64,000 nucleotides of DNA from Propioniciclava flava (GCF_004126535.1 NZ_PPCV01000004.1:124001-188000), one strand, 5' to 3'; positions 34,024 to 42,554 are shown, counted from the first letter of the stretch. Translations and numbers: made by a program. Notes: a model not told the origin generated them from the sequence alone.

Positions 34024-35051
34024 TGATCGACCTGCGCTCGGACACGATCACCCGGCCCACCGAGGCGATGCGGGCGGCGATGCTGGAGGCGCCGGTCGGC
34101 GACGACGTCTACGCCGAGGACCCGACGATCGACGAACTGGAGTCGCGGGTCGCGGCGCTGCTGGGTCACGAGGCGGGGCTGTACTGCGCCACCGGCTCCC
34201 TCGCCAACGTGCTGGGGGTCGCGGCGCACGTGGCCCCCGGCAGCGAGGTGCTGTGCGACTCCGGCGCGCACATCGCGCGGGCCGAGATGGGCGCCCACGG
34301 GGCGCTGACCGGGGTGACGATGCGCACCTGGGTGACCGCCGACGGTCGCGTCGATCCCGGGCAGATCGCCGCGCTGCTCTCCCCGGACGCCGGCCCCTAC
34401 CTGGTCTCGACGTCCTGCGTCGCGATCGAGAACACCCACAACTTCGGCGGCGGCACCGTGCAGCCGTGGGACGCCCTGGTGGCGGCCACGTCCCTGGTGC
34501 GGGACGCCGGGGTCGGGCTGCACCTGGACGGCGCCCGGCTGTGGAACGCCCACGTGGCCACCGGCATCCCGATGGGGGAGTACGGGGCGCTGTTCGACAC
34601 GATCAGCGTCTGCTTCAGCAAGGGCATGGGCGCGCCGGTCGGCTCGGTGCTGGTCGGCTCCTCCGAGGCGATGGCCGCCGCGCGCGTCCGCCGCAAGCGC
34701 CTGGGCGCCGGCTGGCGGCAGGCGGGCATCCTCGCCGCCGCGTGCCTGTACGCGCTCGATCACCACATCGACCGGCTCGCCGACGACCACGCGGCCGCCC
34801 GGGCGTTCGCCGCCCCGCTGCGCGCGGCCGGCGTCGAGGTGGCCGAGCCCGAGACCAACATCGTCGTGGTGCCCACCGGCGACCGGGCGGCGGCCGAGGT
34901 CGTCGCGGCGGCGTCCGCGCGCGGGGTGGCGCTGTCGGCGGTCGGGGCGCGCGTGGTGCGCGCCGTGACCCACCTGGACGTCACCGAGGACGCGTGCGCG
35001 GACGCGGGCGCGGTGCTCGCCGCCGTGCTCAACACCCGTTCGGCGGCCTGA
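34023..35051 (+). CDS. ltaE: Low-specificity L-threonine aldolase
   Basis: This PLP enzyme splits threonine or allo-threonine into glycine and acetaldehyde. The 342-residue protein starts IDLRSDTITRPTEAMRAAM, has ENTHNFGGGTV, HLDGARLWNA (H167, D169, R172) and the PLP lysine K200 in SVCFSKGMGAPVGSVL. It overlaps the aroG stop by one base, so it is translated with aroG. The glycine it makes could feed GcvT. Its codons use G or C at almost every third position, more strongly than genes before aroG. No terminator is obvious after it. Confidence 0.95.
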   Translation: MIDLRSDTITRPTEAMRAAMLEAPVGDDVYAEDPTIDELESRVAALLGHEAGLYCATGSLANVLGVAAHVAPGSEVLCDSGAHIARAEMGAHGALTGVTMRTWVTADGRVDPGQIAALLSPDAGPYLVSTSCVAIENTHNFGGGTVQPWDALVAATSLVRDAGVGLHLDGARLWNAHVATGIPMGEYGALFDTISVCFSKGMGAPVGSVLVGSSEAMAAARVRRKRLGAGWRQAGILAAACLYALDHHIDRLADDHAAARAFAAPLRAAGVEVAEPETNIVVVPTGDRAAAEVVAAASARGVALSAVGARVVRAVTHLDVTEDACADAGAVLAAVLNTRSAA

Positions 35052-35142
35052 CCGCCGGACCCTGCGCCTGGGCCGCCCGCGTGCTGCCCTCGACGGCGAG
35101 GGTGGATCGCCTTGGGGAGCCTGCCGGGCGCGGACGCCGGGC

Positions 35143-36207
35143 TCAGGCGGCGCGCGGCAGGGCGTCCAGCATGGCCAGGGCTGCGTCGCGTCCGGCGCGC
35201 GTCGCGCCGAGGGTGGACGCGGACGCGCCGTACCCCACCAGGAACACCCGCGGATCCCGCGCCGCCCGGACGCCGTCGGTGCGGATCCCGCCGCCGGGCT
35301 CGCGCAGCCGCAGCGGGGCGAGATGGTCCAGGGAATGCCGGAAGCCCGTCGCCCACAGGATCGCGTCGGCCTCGACCAGCCGGCCGTCGGCCAGCCGGAC
35401 GCCGCGGGGCGTCACCGCCGACATGGGGCCGGCGGAGACCAGCACGCCGGCGTCGATGCCCGCCCGGTACTCGGGCGTGAGCGGGATGCCGGTCGCGGCG
35501 ACCACGCTCTCGGGCGGCAGTCCGCGCTCGGTGCGGGCGCGGACCCGGTCCTCGACCGCCCGGCCCCACTCGGTGTCGAAGGGGCGCACGACCCACTCCG
35601 GCGGGCGCCGGGTGACCCATGTGGTGGCCGCGCCGGCGGCGTCCAGTTGGAGCAGGAACTGCACCGCCGACGTGCCGCCGCCCACGACGACGACCCGCTG
35701 CCCGGCGAACTCCTCGGCGGAGACGAAGTCGTGGGTGTGGAGTTGGCGCCCGGCGAAGGAGTCGCGGCCCGGGTAGGCCGGCCAGAACGGCTTGTCCCAG
35801 GTTCCGGTGGCGTTGATGAGCGAGCGGGTGGCGAAGCGGCGCTCGCCGGCGGCGACCTCGAGCAGCCCGTCGGGGCGCGAGCTCACGGCGTCCACGCGGA
35901 GAGGGCGGAGCACCGGCAGGCCGAAGCGCCGCTCGTAGTCACCGTAGTAGCGGGCGACGACGCGGGAGGCGGGCTCCTCGGGGTCGGGCGTGCCGAGCGG
36001 TGACCCGGGCAGGTCGTGGACGCCGTGGGCCCGGCCCAGCGTGAGGGAGTCCCAGCGGTGGCGCCACGCCCCGCCGGGGCCGTCGTTGGCGTCCAGGGTG
36101 ACGAAGTCGCGGTGCGGCGCGAGCCCCCGGTGCGCCAGGTGGTAGGACGCCGCCAGCCCGGCCTGCCCGGCGCCGATCACCACCGTGTCGAGGACGCTGT
36201 TCTCCAT
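35143..36207 (-). CDS. NAD(P)/FAD-dependent flavoprotein monooxygenase (CzcO type)
   Basis: The 354-residue protein has an N-terminal FAD-binding GAGQAGLAASYHL, a second nucleotide-binding VVVVGGGTSAVQFL at about 165-180, and ATGF in LWATGFRHSL near residue 285. This is the two-nucleotide flavoprotein fold of the CzcO/YpeG and Baeyer-Villiger-like group. The substrate is unknown. The ATG at 36207 is chosen because it begins the usual N-terminus; a TTG seven codons earlier is possible. It ends convergent with ltaE. The third-position G/C bias is extreme, as in ltaE. Upstream lies a four-unit 22-bp repeat array. Confidence 0.82.
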   Translation of the reverse strand: MENSVLDTVVIGAGQAGLAASYHLAHRGLAPHRDFVTLDANDGPGGAWRHRWDSLTLGRAHGVHDLPGSPLGTPDPEEPASRVVARYYGDYERRFGLPVLRPLRVDAVSSRPDGLLEVAAGERRFATRSLINATGTWDKPFWPAYPGRDSFAGRQLHTHDFVSAEEFAGQRVVVVGGGTSAVQFLLQLDAAGAATTWVTRRPPEWVVRPFDTEWGRAVEDRVRARTERGLPPESVVAATGIPLTPEYRAGIDAGVLVSAGPMSAVTPRGVRLADGRLVEADAILWATGFRHSLDHLAPLRLREPGGGIRTDGVRAARDPRVFLVGYGASASTLGATRAGRDAALAMLDALPRAA

Positions 36208-36268
36208 ACCCTCGCCAACAAACTCCAACCTTCAACTATTCCGCACCATCGCCCCACGGACGACTCCG

Positions 36269-36356
36269 CCTCCCGCCGCCGAGGACTTCGACTCCCGCCG
36301 CCGAGGACTTCGGCTTACGCCGCCGAGGACTTCGGGTTACGCCGCCGAGGACTTCG
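36269..36356. repeat. 22-bp tandem repeat array, four units (left arm)
   Basis: Four contiguous 22-base units share the core CGCCGCCGAGGACTTCG; the five variable bases before it are CCTCC, ACTCC, GCTTA and GGTTA. The array ends 8 bases before the stop codon of the metallo-hydrolase gene. The same unit recurs in reverse orientation at 37115-37268. Confidence 0.95.
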
Positions 36357-36364
36357 CGTACCGC

Positions 36365-37015
36365 TCAGCGGCCGCCGGGACGCCACGGCGTCCCACCACG
36401 CAGGTCGTGCACGCGGGTCGGCGTCATGGAGGAGTAGCGATCCTGCGCCAGTTGCCAGCCACGTTCGGAGAGCAGCCCCTCATGGATGCCGAATCCCTCG
36501 GGGGCGCCGAGGGCACGCAGGAAATCGATCTGCTCCTTCATCGCGGCCCACGGGCCCATCATCGGCACGGCGACGACATCGACGCCTTCAGGGACGGCGT
36601 CCAGTTCATCCCCGGGGTGGAAGAACGTGGGGTCGCCGAGCGAGGTCAGGACGAGCCCGACGTTGCCGATGCGCGGAATGTCGCGGTGGATCTCCGCGTG
36701 GCTGCCGCCGACCGCCTCGATGTGCACGTTGCCGACGTCGAGCTCGTCGCCGGGGGACAGCGGGATGGCCCGGCCGCCGAGGTCAACCTTGTCCAGGACG
36801 CCGCGCTCCGTGGCCACGATCGCATCGGGGTTCGCGTCCAGGAGGGCGTCGATGTGCTCTGGATCGATGTGGTCGGGGTGCTGGTGGGTCACGAGGATGG
36901 CGTCCAGGCCGGTGAGGTTGCGCCAGGTGGAGGTGAAGTTGCCCGGGTCGAACAGGATGCGACTGCCATCGGCCTCGACGAGCACCGCGGCGTGCCCCAG
37001 ATGCGTGATCTGCAT
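36365..37015 (-). CDS. Metallo-beta-lactamase-fold hydrolase
   Basis: This 216-residue protein has the UlaG-like MBL fold: LGHAAVLVEADGSRILFDPG at the N-terminus, the metal site THQHPDHID (H44, H46, D48, H49), GGSHAEIHRDIP, then GDPTFFHPGDEL and GFGIHEGLLSERG with a late histidine. Substrates of this group include lactones and phosphodiesters; none can be assigned here. The ATG has TAGTGT 7 bases upstream and no ribosome binding site. The gene is bracketed by two inverted arrays of one 22-bp repeat, which is the only such arrangement in the window. Confidence 0.85.
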   Translation of the reverse strand: MQITHLGHAAVLVEADGSRILFDPGNFTSTWRNLTGLDAILVTHQHPDHIDPEHIDALLDANPDAIVATERGVLDKVDLGGRAIPLSPGDELDVGNVHIEAVGGSHAEIHRDIPRIGNVGLVLTSLGDPTFFHPGDELDAVPEGVDVVAVPMMGPWAAMKEQIDFLRALGAPEGFGIHEGLLSERGWQLAQDRYSSMTPTRVHDLRGGTPWRPGGR

Positions 37016-37022
37016 GGTCCCC

Positions 37023-37028
37023 ACACTA
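37023..37028 (-). promoter_or_regulatory. Putative -10 element of leaderless metallo-hydrolase promoter
   Basis: TAGTGT on the minus strand, 7 bases before the ATG at 37015. Confidence 0.45.
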
Positions 37029-37114
37029 ACCGGTCGCCCACCGGTTCGATCGGACGCCGAGGGCGTCCGCACCAGGCCATGACTGGGCGCCCACTGGCCT
37101 TCACGAGTCGATCG

Positions 37115-37268
37115 CAAGTCCTCGGCGGCGTAACTCGAAGTCCTCGGCGGCGGGAGTCGAAGTCCTCGACGACGGGAGCCGCAGTCCTCGGCGGTGGGAG
37201 CCGCAGTCCTCGGCGGTGGGAGCCGAAGTCCTCGGCGGGGGGAGGCGAAGTCGTCGGCGGGGCAGGGC
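37115..37268. repeat. 22-bp tandem repeat array, seven units (right arm, inverted)
   Basis: Seven contiguous 22-base units carry the core CGAAGTCCTCGGCGGCG with changes at a few places; it is the reverse complement of the left-array core. Units four and five are identical. The 379 bases between the hydrolase start and norB hold this array, the hydrolase promoter and the norB upstream region, and no gene. Confidence 0.95.
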
Positions 37269-37296
37269 GGGGCAGGAACGGCCGGGTGGGCGTCCT

Positions 37297-37322
37297 TTTA
37301 ATGCGCGTGATTTAAAGCATGG
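37297..37322 (+). promoter_or_regulatory. AT-rich candidate control region upstream of norB
   Basis: In otherwise GC-rich DNA, TTTAATGC (37298-37305) and TTTAAAGC (37312-37319) form a direct repeat 14 bases apart, about 73 bases before the norB ATG. It could bind a NO- or oxygen-sensing regulator, but no known consensus is matched. Confidence 0.3.
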
Positions 37323-37394
37323 CAGGAGGCGGTGCAGCGGGAGTAGGGTGCCAATCGCTGTTGTCGGAATTCACCCCTCTTCCGGAGGTACGCC

Positions 37395-39752
37395 ATGGCC
37401 GAGTCGAGCCCCACGCTCACCCACGAACCGCACGACCCTCCCCGGCCCAACCCGACGATGATCGTCGGAAAGGGCTGGGTCCAGGGCGTCGCGCTGGTGT
37501 TGGTGTTCAGCTTCTTCGTGATGGGCATTCTGGCCTATCGCACCTACACGGCCTCGATGCCGATGCCGGCCAAGGTCGTCGCCGCCGACGGCCAAGAACT
37601 GTTCAGCGGGGCCGACATCACCAAGGGCCAGGAGCTGTTCCAGGCGCGCGGGCTGATGCAGTACGGGTCGGTCATGGGGCACGGGGCCTACCTCGGCCCC
37701 GATTTCACCACCGAGTACCTGCGGCACGCCGCCACGTCGGTGCGCGACCAGTTCGCCGCCCAGGGGATGGCCGACCCGCAGGGCGCGGTCGTCACCGAGT
37801 TCCGCACGAACCGGTACGACGAAGCCTCCGGGGTGCTCACGTTCTCCCCGCCCCAGGTGATCGCCTACAACGAGCAGCTCGCCTACTACACCGAGTTCTT
37901 CGGGCCGAAGTCGCGCGACAACGGCCTCATCCCCAACGCCATCACCGACCCGACCGAGATCAAGCAGCTCACCTCGTTCTTCGCCTGGACGGCGTGGGCC
38001 TCGGCCGCGACGCGTCCGGGCCACGACTACAGCTACACCAACAACTGGCCGCCCGAACCGCTGGTCGACAACCACCCCACCGCCGACCTGGTGGTGTGGT
38101 CGACGCTGTCGCTGATCGTCCTCATCGGCGGCACGGGCGTGATGTTCGCCATCTACGGCCGGTGGAGCCGCAAGATCGGCTGGCATTCGGAGGAGGCCCC
38201 GGCCATCTCGTTCCGGCAGCCGGGCGAGGTCGGGCTGACCCCGGCCCAGCGCGCCTGCGCCTGGTTCATCCTCGTCATCGCCGTGCTGTTCCTCATCCAG
38301 ACCCTGGTGGGCGCCGCGGCCGAGCACTATCGCGCCGACCTGAGCACGTTCTTCGGCTTCGACCTGGCCTCGATCCTGCCCTACAACCTGGCCCGCACCT
38401 GGCACGTGCAGCTCTCCCTGTTCTGGACGGCGGCGGGCTTCCTCGCCGCGGGCATCTTCCTCACCCCGTTCATCGCCGGCCGGGAGCCCCGGGGGCAGGG
38501 CACGCTCGCCTACGTGCTGCTCGGGGCGGTCGCCTTCGTGGTGTTCGGTTCGCTGCTCGCCGAGGGCCTCTCGATCCACGGCGTCGACTGGGCCACCGGC
38601 CCCTTCTTCGCCCAGCAGTGGGAATACCTCGACCTGCCGTTCTTCTTCCAGGTGATGCTGACGCTGGGCATGTTCATCTGGATCGCGATCATCCTGCGTG
38701 GGCTGGCGGCGCGGCTGAAGGGCGAGAGCAAGGGCAACATGCCGTGGCTGTTCTTCTTCGCCGGGCTGGCCATTCCCGCCTTCTACGCCGTCGGATTGCT
38801 GGCGCGCACCGATTCCCCGCTGTCGGTGGCCGAGTTCTGGCGGTTCTGGGTGGTCCACCTGTGGGTCGAGGATTTCCTGGAACTGTTCAGCACGGTGATG
38901 GTCGCCTACGTGTTCGTGCTGCTCGGCGTGGTCCGGGAGAAGATCGCGCTGGGCATCATCTTCATGGACGTGATCCTGTATTCGGCCGGCGGCGTCATCG
39001 GCACCATGCACCACCTGTACTTCTCCGGGACGCCGGTGGAGCACATGGCGCTGGGCGCGTTCTTCTCCGCCGCCGAGGTGATCCCGCTGACGTTCCTCAC
39101 CGTCGAGGCGTGGGCGTTCATGCAGCTGGGCGCCCGCCAGGAGGCCAAGGCCGACAAGCCGTTCCCGCACCGCTGGGCGGTCATGTTCCTGGTCGCCGTG
39201 GGTTTTTGGAACTTCCTCGGCGCCGGCGTGTTCGGCTTCCTGGTGAACCTGCCGATCGTGTCCTACTACGAGATCGGCACCGCGCTCACGGCCAACCACG
39301 CCCACGCCGCCATGATGGGCGTCTACGGCATGCTCGCCATCGGGTTGTCGATGTTCGCGCTGCGCTACCTGATCCCGGCCGACAAGTGGCCCGACAAGTG
39401 GGCCAAGGTCAGCTTCTGGTGCCTCAACATCGGCCTGGCCTGGATGGTGTTCGGCACGCTGCTGCCGCTGGGCATCCTGCAGCTGTACCACTCGGTCGAC
39501 TCGGGCTACTACGAGGCCCGGACGCTGGGCTACATCACCAGCCCCGGCAACGCCCTCATCGAGTGGACGCGCCTGCCCGGCGACCTGATCTTCATGATCG
39601 GCGGGGTGCTGCCGTTCCTCTACATCGCGTTCCTGGGGGTGAAGTACTTCCGGCACGGCCGCACGGTGTACAGCTTCCCCGCCGACGTCCTATACACCGA
39701 GCTGGCGCCCTCGCAGAAGAAGCGCGGCTGGGCGGAGGAGAGGGAGTCCTGA
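37395..39752 (+). CDS. norB: Quinol-dependent nitric oxide reductase (qNor)
   Basis: This membrane enzyme reduces nitric oxide to nitrous oxide with electrons from quinol. The 785-residue protein has about fourteen helices. The N-terminal extension (FSGADITKGQELFQARGLMQ) is that of single-subunit qNor and has no heme c motif. Heme-copper family ligands are seen in RTWHVQLSLFW, VVHLWVEDFLELFS, TMHHLYFSG and TANHAHAAMMG, with glutamate at the non-heme iron site. The ATG follows a GGAGG site. It is the first gene of a tight three-gene cluster with a Cys-rich membrane protein and a slipin. Detoxification of NO is the likely role, as no other denitrification gene is present. Confidence 0.94.
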   Translation: MAESSPTLTHEPHDPPRPNPTMIVGKGWVQGVALVLVFSFFVMGILAYRTYTASMPMPAKVVAADGQELFSGADITKGQELFQARGLMQYGSVMGHGAYLGPDFTTEYLRHAATSVRDQFAAQGMADPQGAVVTEFRTNRYDEASGVLTFSPPQVIAYNEQLAYYTEFFGPKSRDNGLIPNAITDPTEIKQLTSFFAWTAWASAATRPGHDYSYTNNWPPEPLVDNHPTADLVVWSTLSLIVLIGGTGVMFAIYGRWSRKIGWHSEEAPAISFRQPGEVGLTPAQRACAWFILVIAVLFLIQTLVGAAAEHYRADLSTFFGFDLASILPYNLARTWHVQLSLFWTAAGFLAAGIFLTPFIAGREPRGQGTLAYVLLGAVAFVVFGSLLAEGLSIHGVDWATGPFFAQQWEYLDLPFFFQVMLTLGMFIWIAIILRGLAARLKGESKGNMPWLFFFAGLAIPAFYAVGLLARTDSPLSVAEFWRFWVVHLWVEDFLELFSTVMVAYVFVLLGVVREKIALGIIFMDVILYSAGGVIGTMHHLYFSGTPVEHMALGAFFSAAEVIPLTFLTVEAWAFMQLGARQEAKADKPFPHRWAVMFLVAVGFWNFLGAGVFGFLVNLPIVSYYEIGTALTANHAHAAMMGVYGMLAIGLSMFALRYLIPADKWPDKWAKVSFWCLNIGLAWMVFGTLLPLGILQLYHSVDSGYYEARTLGYITSPGNALIEWTRLPGDLIFMIGGVLPFLYIAFLGVKYFRHGRTVYSFPADVLYTELAPSQKKRGWAEERES

Positions 39753-40456
39753 TGCCCGACGTGACGGTGTGGCTCATCGGCGCCTACGCGGTGTTCCTGC
39801 TGGCCGTCGCGTGGGGGATCGACCTGCTGGGCAAGCGCAGCGCGGAGCGGTCGGCGTCCTGGCGGACGGGCAACTTCGTGTATCACTCCGACAACGACGC
39901 CTGGAAGTGCCACGAGGACAAGTGGCTGTGGCCGGCGTCCTTCGACCCCGACAAGCGGGTGATCCGCTACGTGGGCCAGCACGAGATCTGCGGCCGTTGC
40001 CCGGTCAAGGACGCCTGCTCGCCCACGCCGGGCCCGCGCGAGCTGACCCGGCAGCTGGATCCGTGGCCGTTCTCCGAGGCCGGACGCTTCCAGCGCGGCA
40101 TCGCCCTGGCCGTCGCCGTCGTCGCGGTGGCCCTGCCGGCGGGCGCGCTGGTCGGCTCGCACGGCCCCCTGGACGCCGTGGTGCTCGGCACGGTCATCGC
40201 GGTGGTGCTCGGGGCCGGGGTGTGGCCGCTGGCGCGCCACCTGTGGCGCTCGCCGGCGAACTTCCCCGAGCACCTGCAGCGCGAGGGGATGGCCGAGACG
40301 GCGGCCGGTCACGCCGCCGTCGTGCCGCTCGACGCCGTGGGACGCCTCGGGCGCGCCGGCGGCGTCCCCGACACCGCGCGGGCGGCACCGGCCCTCACCG
40401 ACCGCTACGCCACCCGGTGGGCCAGCGACCGACGTCGCCTGCCCGGAGAGGACTGA
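39752..40456 (+). CDS. Cys-rich membrane protein of the qNor cluster, function unknown
   Basis: The 234-residue protein starts in the norB stop (TGATG). It has one N-terminal helix (about 5-24), then a soluble segment with C53 and H54 (AWKCHEDKWLW), H77, C80, C83 and C89 (HEICGRCPVKDACSPTPGPR), two further helices (about 115-138 and 143-162), and a polar tail. The four cysteines and two histidines could hold an Fe-S cluster, a zinc or a heme. I recognise the Cys block from actinobacterial proteins beside respiratory genes, but not its function. An electron-transfer or assembly role for NorB is inference. Confidence 0.75.
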   Translation: MPDVTVWLIGAYAVFLLAVAWGIDLLGKRSAERSASWRTGNFVYHSDNDAWKCHEDKWLWPASFDPDKRVIRYVGQHEICGRCPVKDACSPTPGPRELTRQLDPWPFSEAGRFQRGIALAVAVVAVALPAGALVGSHGPLDAVVLGTVIAVVLGAGVWPLARHLWRSPANFPEHLQREGMAETAAGHAAVVPLDAVGRLGRAGGVPDTARAAPALTDRYATRWASDRRRLPGED

Positions 40457-40457
40457 C

Positions 40458-41285
40458 ATGGAGACGCCGATGGCGTGGGGGATCGTGGCCGGGGCGGTGA
40501 TCGTCCTGGCGCTGTTGGTGCTGGGGCTGAGTCTGAAGGTGATCCCCGAGTACGAGCGCGGGGTGCTGTTCCGGCTGGGACGGCTCAAGCCGCTGCTCCA
40601 GCCGGGGCTGCACGTGGTGATCCCGGGCATCAACCACCTGGTGCGCGTGGACCAGCGCGTCGTGACGCTCACCATCCCGCCGCAGGAGGTCATCACCCGC
40701 GACAACGTGCCCGCGCGTGTCAACGCGGTGGTGCTGTTCAACGTCACCGACCCGTTGCGGGCGGTCATGGAGGTCGAGAACTACGCGATCGCGACCTCCC
40801 AGATCGCCCAGACCACGCTGCGCTCGGTGCTGGGACGCGCCGACCTGGACACCCTGCTGGCGCACCGCGACGCGCTGAACTCCGACCTGCGGGAGATCAT
40901 CGAGGTGCAGACCCAGCCGTGGGGCGTCCACGTGGCTGTGGTGGAGATCAAGGACGTCGAGATCCCCGAGCAGATGCAGCGCGCCATGGCCCGGGAGGCC
41001 GAGGCCGAGCGCGAGCGCCGCGCCAAGGTGATCAACGCCCGCGGCGAGCTGCAGGCCTCCGAGGAGCTCAAGCTGGCCGCCGACCGGCTGTCGCAGTCGC
41101 CGGCGTCCCTGCAGCTGCGCTACCTGCAGACGCTGCTCGAGCTCGGCGCCGACCAGAACTCCACGGTGGTGTTCCCGCTCCCGATGGACATCGTGGGGCC
41201 GCTGCTGAACCACTTCGCGCCGCGCGGGCCGGACGGTGACCGCCGCGAACCAGGACCCGCCGCGGATGGTAGGAAGGAGGCATGA
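40458..41285 (+). CDS. Slipin/stomatin family SPFH membrane protein
   Basis: SPFH proteins form large membrane-bound rings that organise membrane domains and protect membrane complexes. The 275-residue protein has one N-terminal helix (about 7-27), then the SPFH domain with IPEYERGVLFRLGRLKPLL, PGLHVVIPGINHLVRVD and RDNVPARVNAVVLFNVTDP. A coiled segment rich in Glu, Arg and Ala (AMAREAEAERERRAKVIN) leads to the C-terminus. It starts 1 base after the previous gene. Slipins often pair with an NfeD protein; none is here. Its stop overlaps the argE ATG. Confidence 0.92.
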   Translation: METPMAWGIVAGAVIVLALLVLGLSLKVIPEYERGVLFRLGRLKPLLQPGLHVVIPGINHLVRVDQRVVTLTIPPQEVITRDNVPARVNAVVLFNVTDPLRAVMEVENYAIATSQIAQTTLRSVLGRADLDTLLAHRDALNSDLREIIEVQTQPWGVHVAVVEIKDVEIPEQMQRAMAREAEAERERRAKVINARGELQASEELKLAADRLSQSPASLQLRYLQTLLELGADQNSTVVFPLPMDIVGPLLNHFAPRGPDGDRREPGPAADGRKEA

Positions 41286-42451
41286 GCGCACCTTCGTCCG
41301 ACGTCTTGACCTGGCTTCAGAAGCTGATCGCGATCGACACCACGAGCCGCGATTCCAACCTGCCGCTGATCGAGCTGGTGGCCGATCACGCCCGCGGCCT
41401 CGGGCTGGAGCCGCAGGTCTTCCCGACGCCCGACGGCCGCAAGGCCAACCTGCTCGTCACCGTCCCGGACGCCGACGGCAACACCGGCGGCGGCGTCCTG
41501 CTCAGCGGACACAGCGACGTGGTCCCCACCGACGGCCAGGACTGGACCTCGGACCCGTACACGCTCACCGAGCGCGACGGCCTGCTGTACGGCCGCGGCG
41601 TCACCGACATGAAGGGCTTCGACGCGGTCGCCGTGAACGCCTTGGCCGCGCTCGTCGCTCACCCGCTGCGAACCCCCGTGCACGTGGCGCTCACCTATGA
41701 CGAGGAGATCGGATGCGTCGGCGCGCAGCCGCTCGTCGACTCGTGGCACGACCTGGGCGTGCTGCCCGAGATCGTGTTTGTCGGCGAGCCGACCTCGATG
41801 CGAATGATCCGGGCACACAAGTCGATCAACCTCGTGCAGGTCTCCTTCACCGGCGTCCCGGCGCACAGCTCGTTGACCGCCTCCGGCGTGAACGCGATCG
41901 AATATGCCGCCCTGCTGGTGCGCTACTGGCGCGACCAGGCGGACGCGTGGCGCACCGAGGGGCCCTACGACGAGGCCTATCCGCTGCCCTACACCACGGG
42001 GTCGGTGAACCTGTTCACCGGCGGCAACGGGGTCAACATCGTGCCGGAGTCGGCGAGCGTGACGCTGGAGTTCCGCTCGATCGCCGAGACCGATGATCGC
42101 GCCGTCTTGGATGCTGTGGTGGCCTACTGCCGCGATCTGGAGGCGCAGATGCAGGCCGAGCATCCGCAGGCCAAGGTCGAGGTGACCATCGTTGCGGAGA
42201 CGGTGGGCCTGGACACGCCTGCCGACGCCCCGGCCGTTCAGCTGGGGACCGAACTCGGTTTGGAGGTCCAGGCGGACAAGGTGACCTACGGCACCGAGGC
42301 GGGCATCTTCGCTGGTGGGGGCATGTCTGCGGTCGTGTGCGGGCCTGGCGATATCGCCCAGGCGCACAAGCCCGACGAGTTCATCGACCCCGATCAGTTG
42401 GCGCAGTGCGAGGCGTTCGTGGCACGGCTCGTGGAGTACGCGCGCGCCTAG
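41282..42451 (+). CDS. argE: Acetylornithine deacetylase (M20 family)
   Basis: ArgE removes acetate from N-acetylornithine in arginine synthesis. The 389-residue protein has the two-metal M20 core: H77 and D79 in LLSGHSDVVPTDG, D109 in GRGVTDMKGF, E141 and E142 in TYDEEIGCVGA, and the late histidine in AQAHKPDEF. The dimerisation domain lies between about 185 and 290. The sequence fits ArgE rather than DapE, but actinobacteria often use ArgJ instead, so another N-acyl amino acid is possible. It overlaps the slipin stop by 4 bases and ends at a strong terminator. Confidence 0.88.
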   Translation: MSAPSSDVLTWLQKLIAIDTTSRDSNLPLIELVADHARGLGLEPQVFPTPDGRKANLLVTVPDADGNTGGGVLLSGHSDVVPTDGQDWTSDPYTLTERDGLLYGRGVTDMKGFDAVAVNALAALVAHPLRTPVHVALTYDEEIGCVGAQPLVDSWHDLGVLPEIVFVGEPTSMRMIRAHKSINLVQVSFTGVPAHSSLTASGVNAIEYAALLVRYWRDQADAWRTEGPYDEAYPLPYTTGSVNLFTGGNGVNIVPESASVTLEFRSIAETDDRAVLDAVVAYCRDLEAQMQAEHPQAKVEVTIVAETVGLDTPADAPAVQLGTELGLEVQADKVTYGTEAGIFAGGGMSAVVCGPGDIAQAHKPDEFIDPDQLAQCEAFVARLVEYARA

Positions 42452-42472
42452 GTCGTCTGTGGCGGTACCGAG

Positions 42473-42504
42473 ATGCCTCCGGGGGAATCCCCTGGAGGCA
42501 TTTT
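42473..42504 (+). terminator. Intrinsic terminator after argE
   Basis: ATGCCTCC and GGAGGCAT pair, extended by GGGG/CCCC, and the hairpin ends in TTTT. It separates argE from the iron operon. Confidence 0.85.
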
Positions 42505-42530
42505 CGCAAGCACTCAGTTGCAAAATAAGC

Positions 42531-42549
42531 TGAGGCTTGCCTAACCTTA
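42531..42549 (+). promoter_or_regulatory. DtxR/IdeR-type iron box
   Basis: TGAGGCTTGCCTAACCTTA matches the DtxR/IdeR consensus TTAGGTTAGCCTAACCTAA at 15 of 19 positions. It covers the likely -10 element of the siderophore operon, so bound repressor would block the promoter when iron is plentiful. Confidence 0.75.
42542..42547 (+). promoter_or_regulatory. Putative -10 element of leaderless siderophore operon
   Basis: TAACCT lies 7 bases before the GTG at 42555 and inside the iron box. Confidence 0.45.
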
Positions 42550-42554
42550 GCGTC

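Noticed and set aside
36269-37268. The 22-bp arrays as a CRISPR
   Set aside because: The units are contiguous with no spacers, are only 22 bp, vary in sequence, and no cas gene is near.
37371-39656. A 761-codon minus-strand frame across norB
   Set aside because: It mirrors the norB codon pattern and is dominated by Glu, His, Arg and Asp with no domain; norB itself has all ligands.
37395-39752. norB as a cbb3-type cytochrome oxidase subunit I
   Set aside because: The N-terminal quinol-type extension and the Glu at the non-heme iron site fit qNor, and no ccoO or ccoP gene follows.
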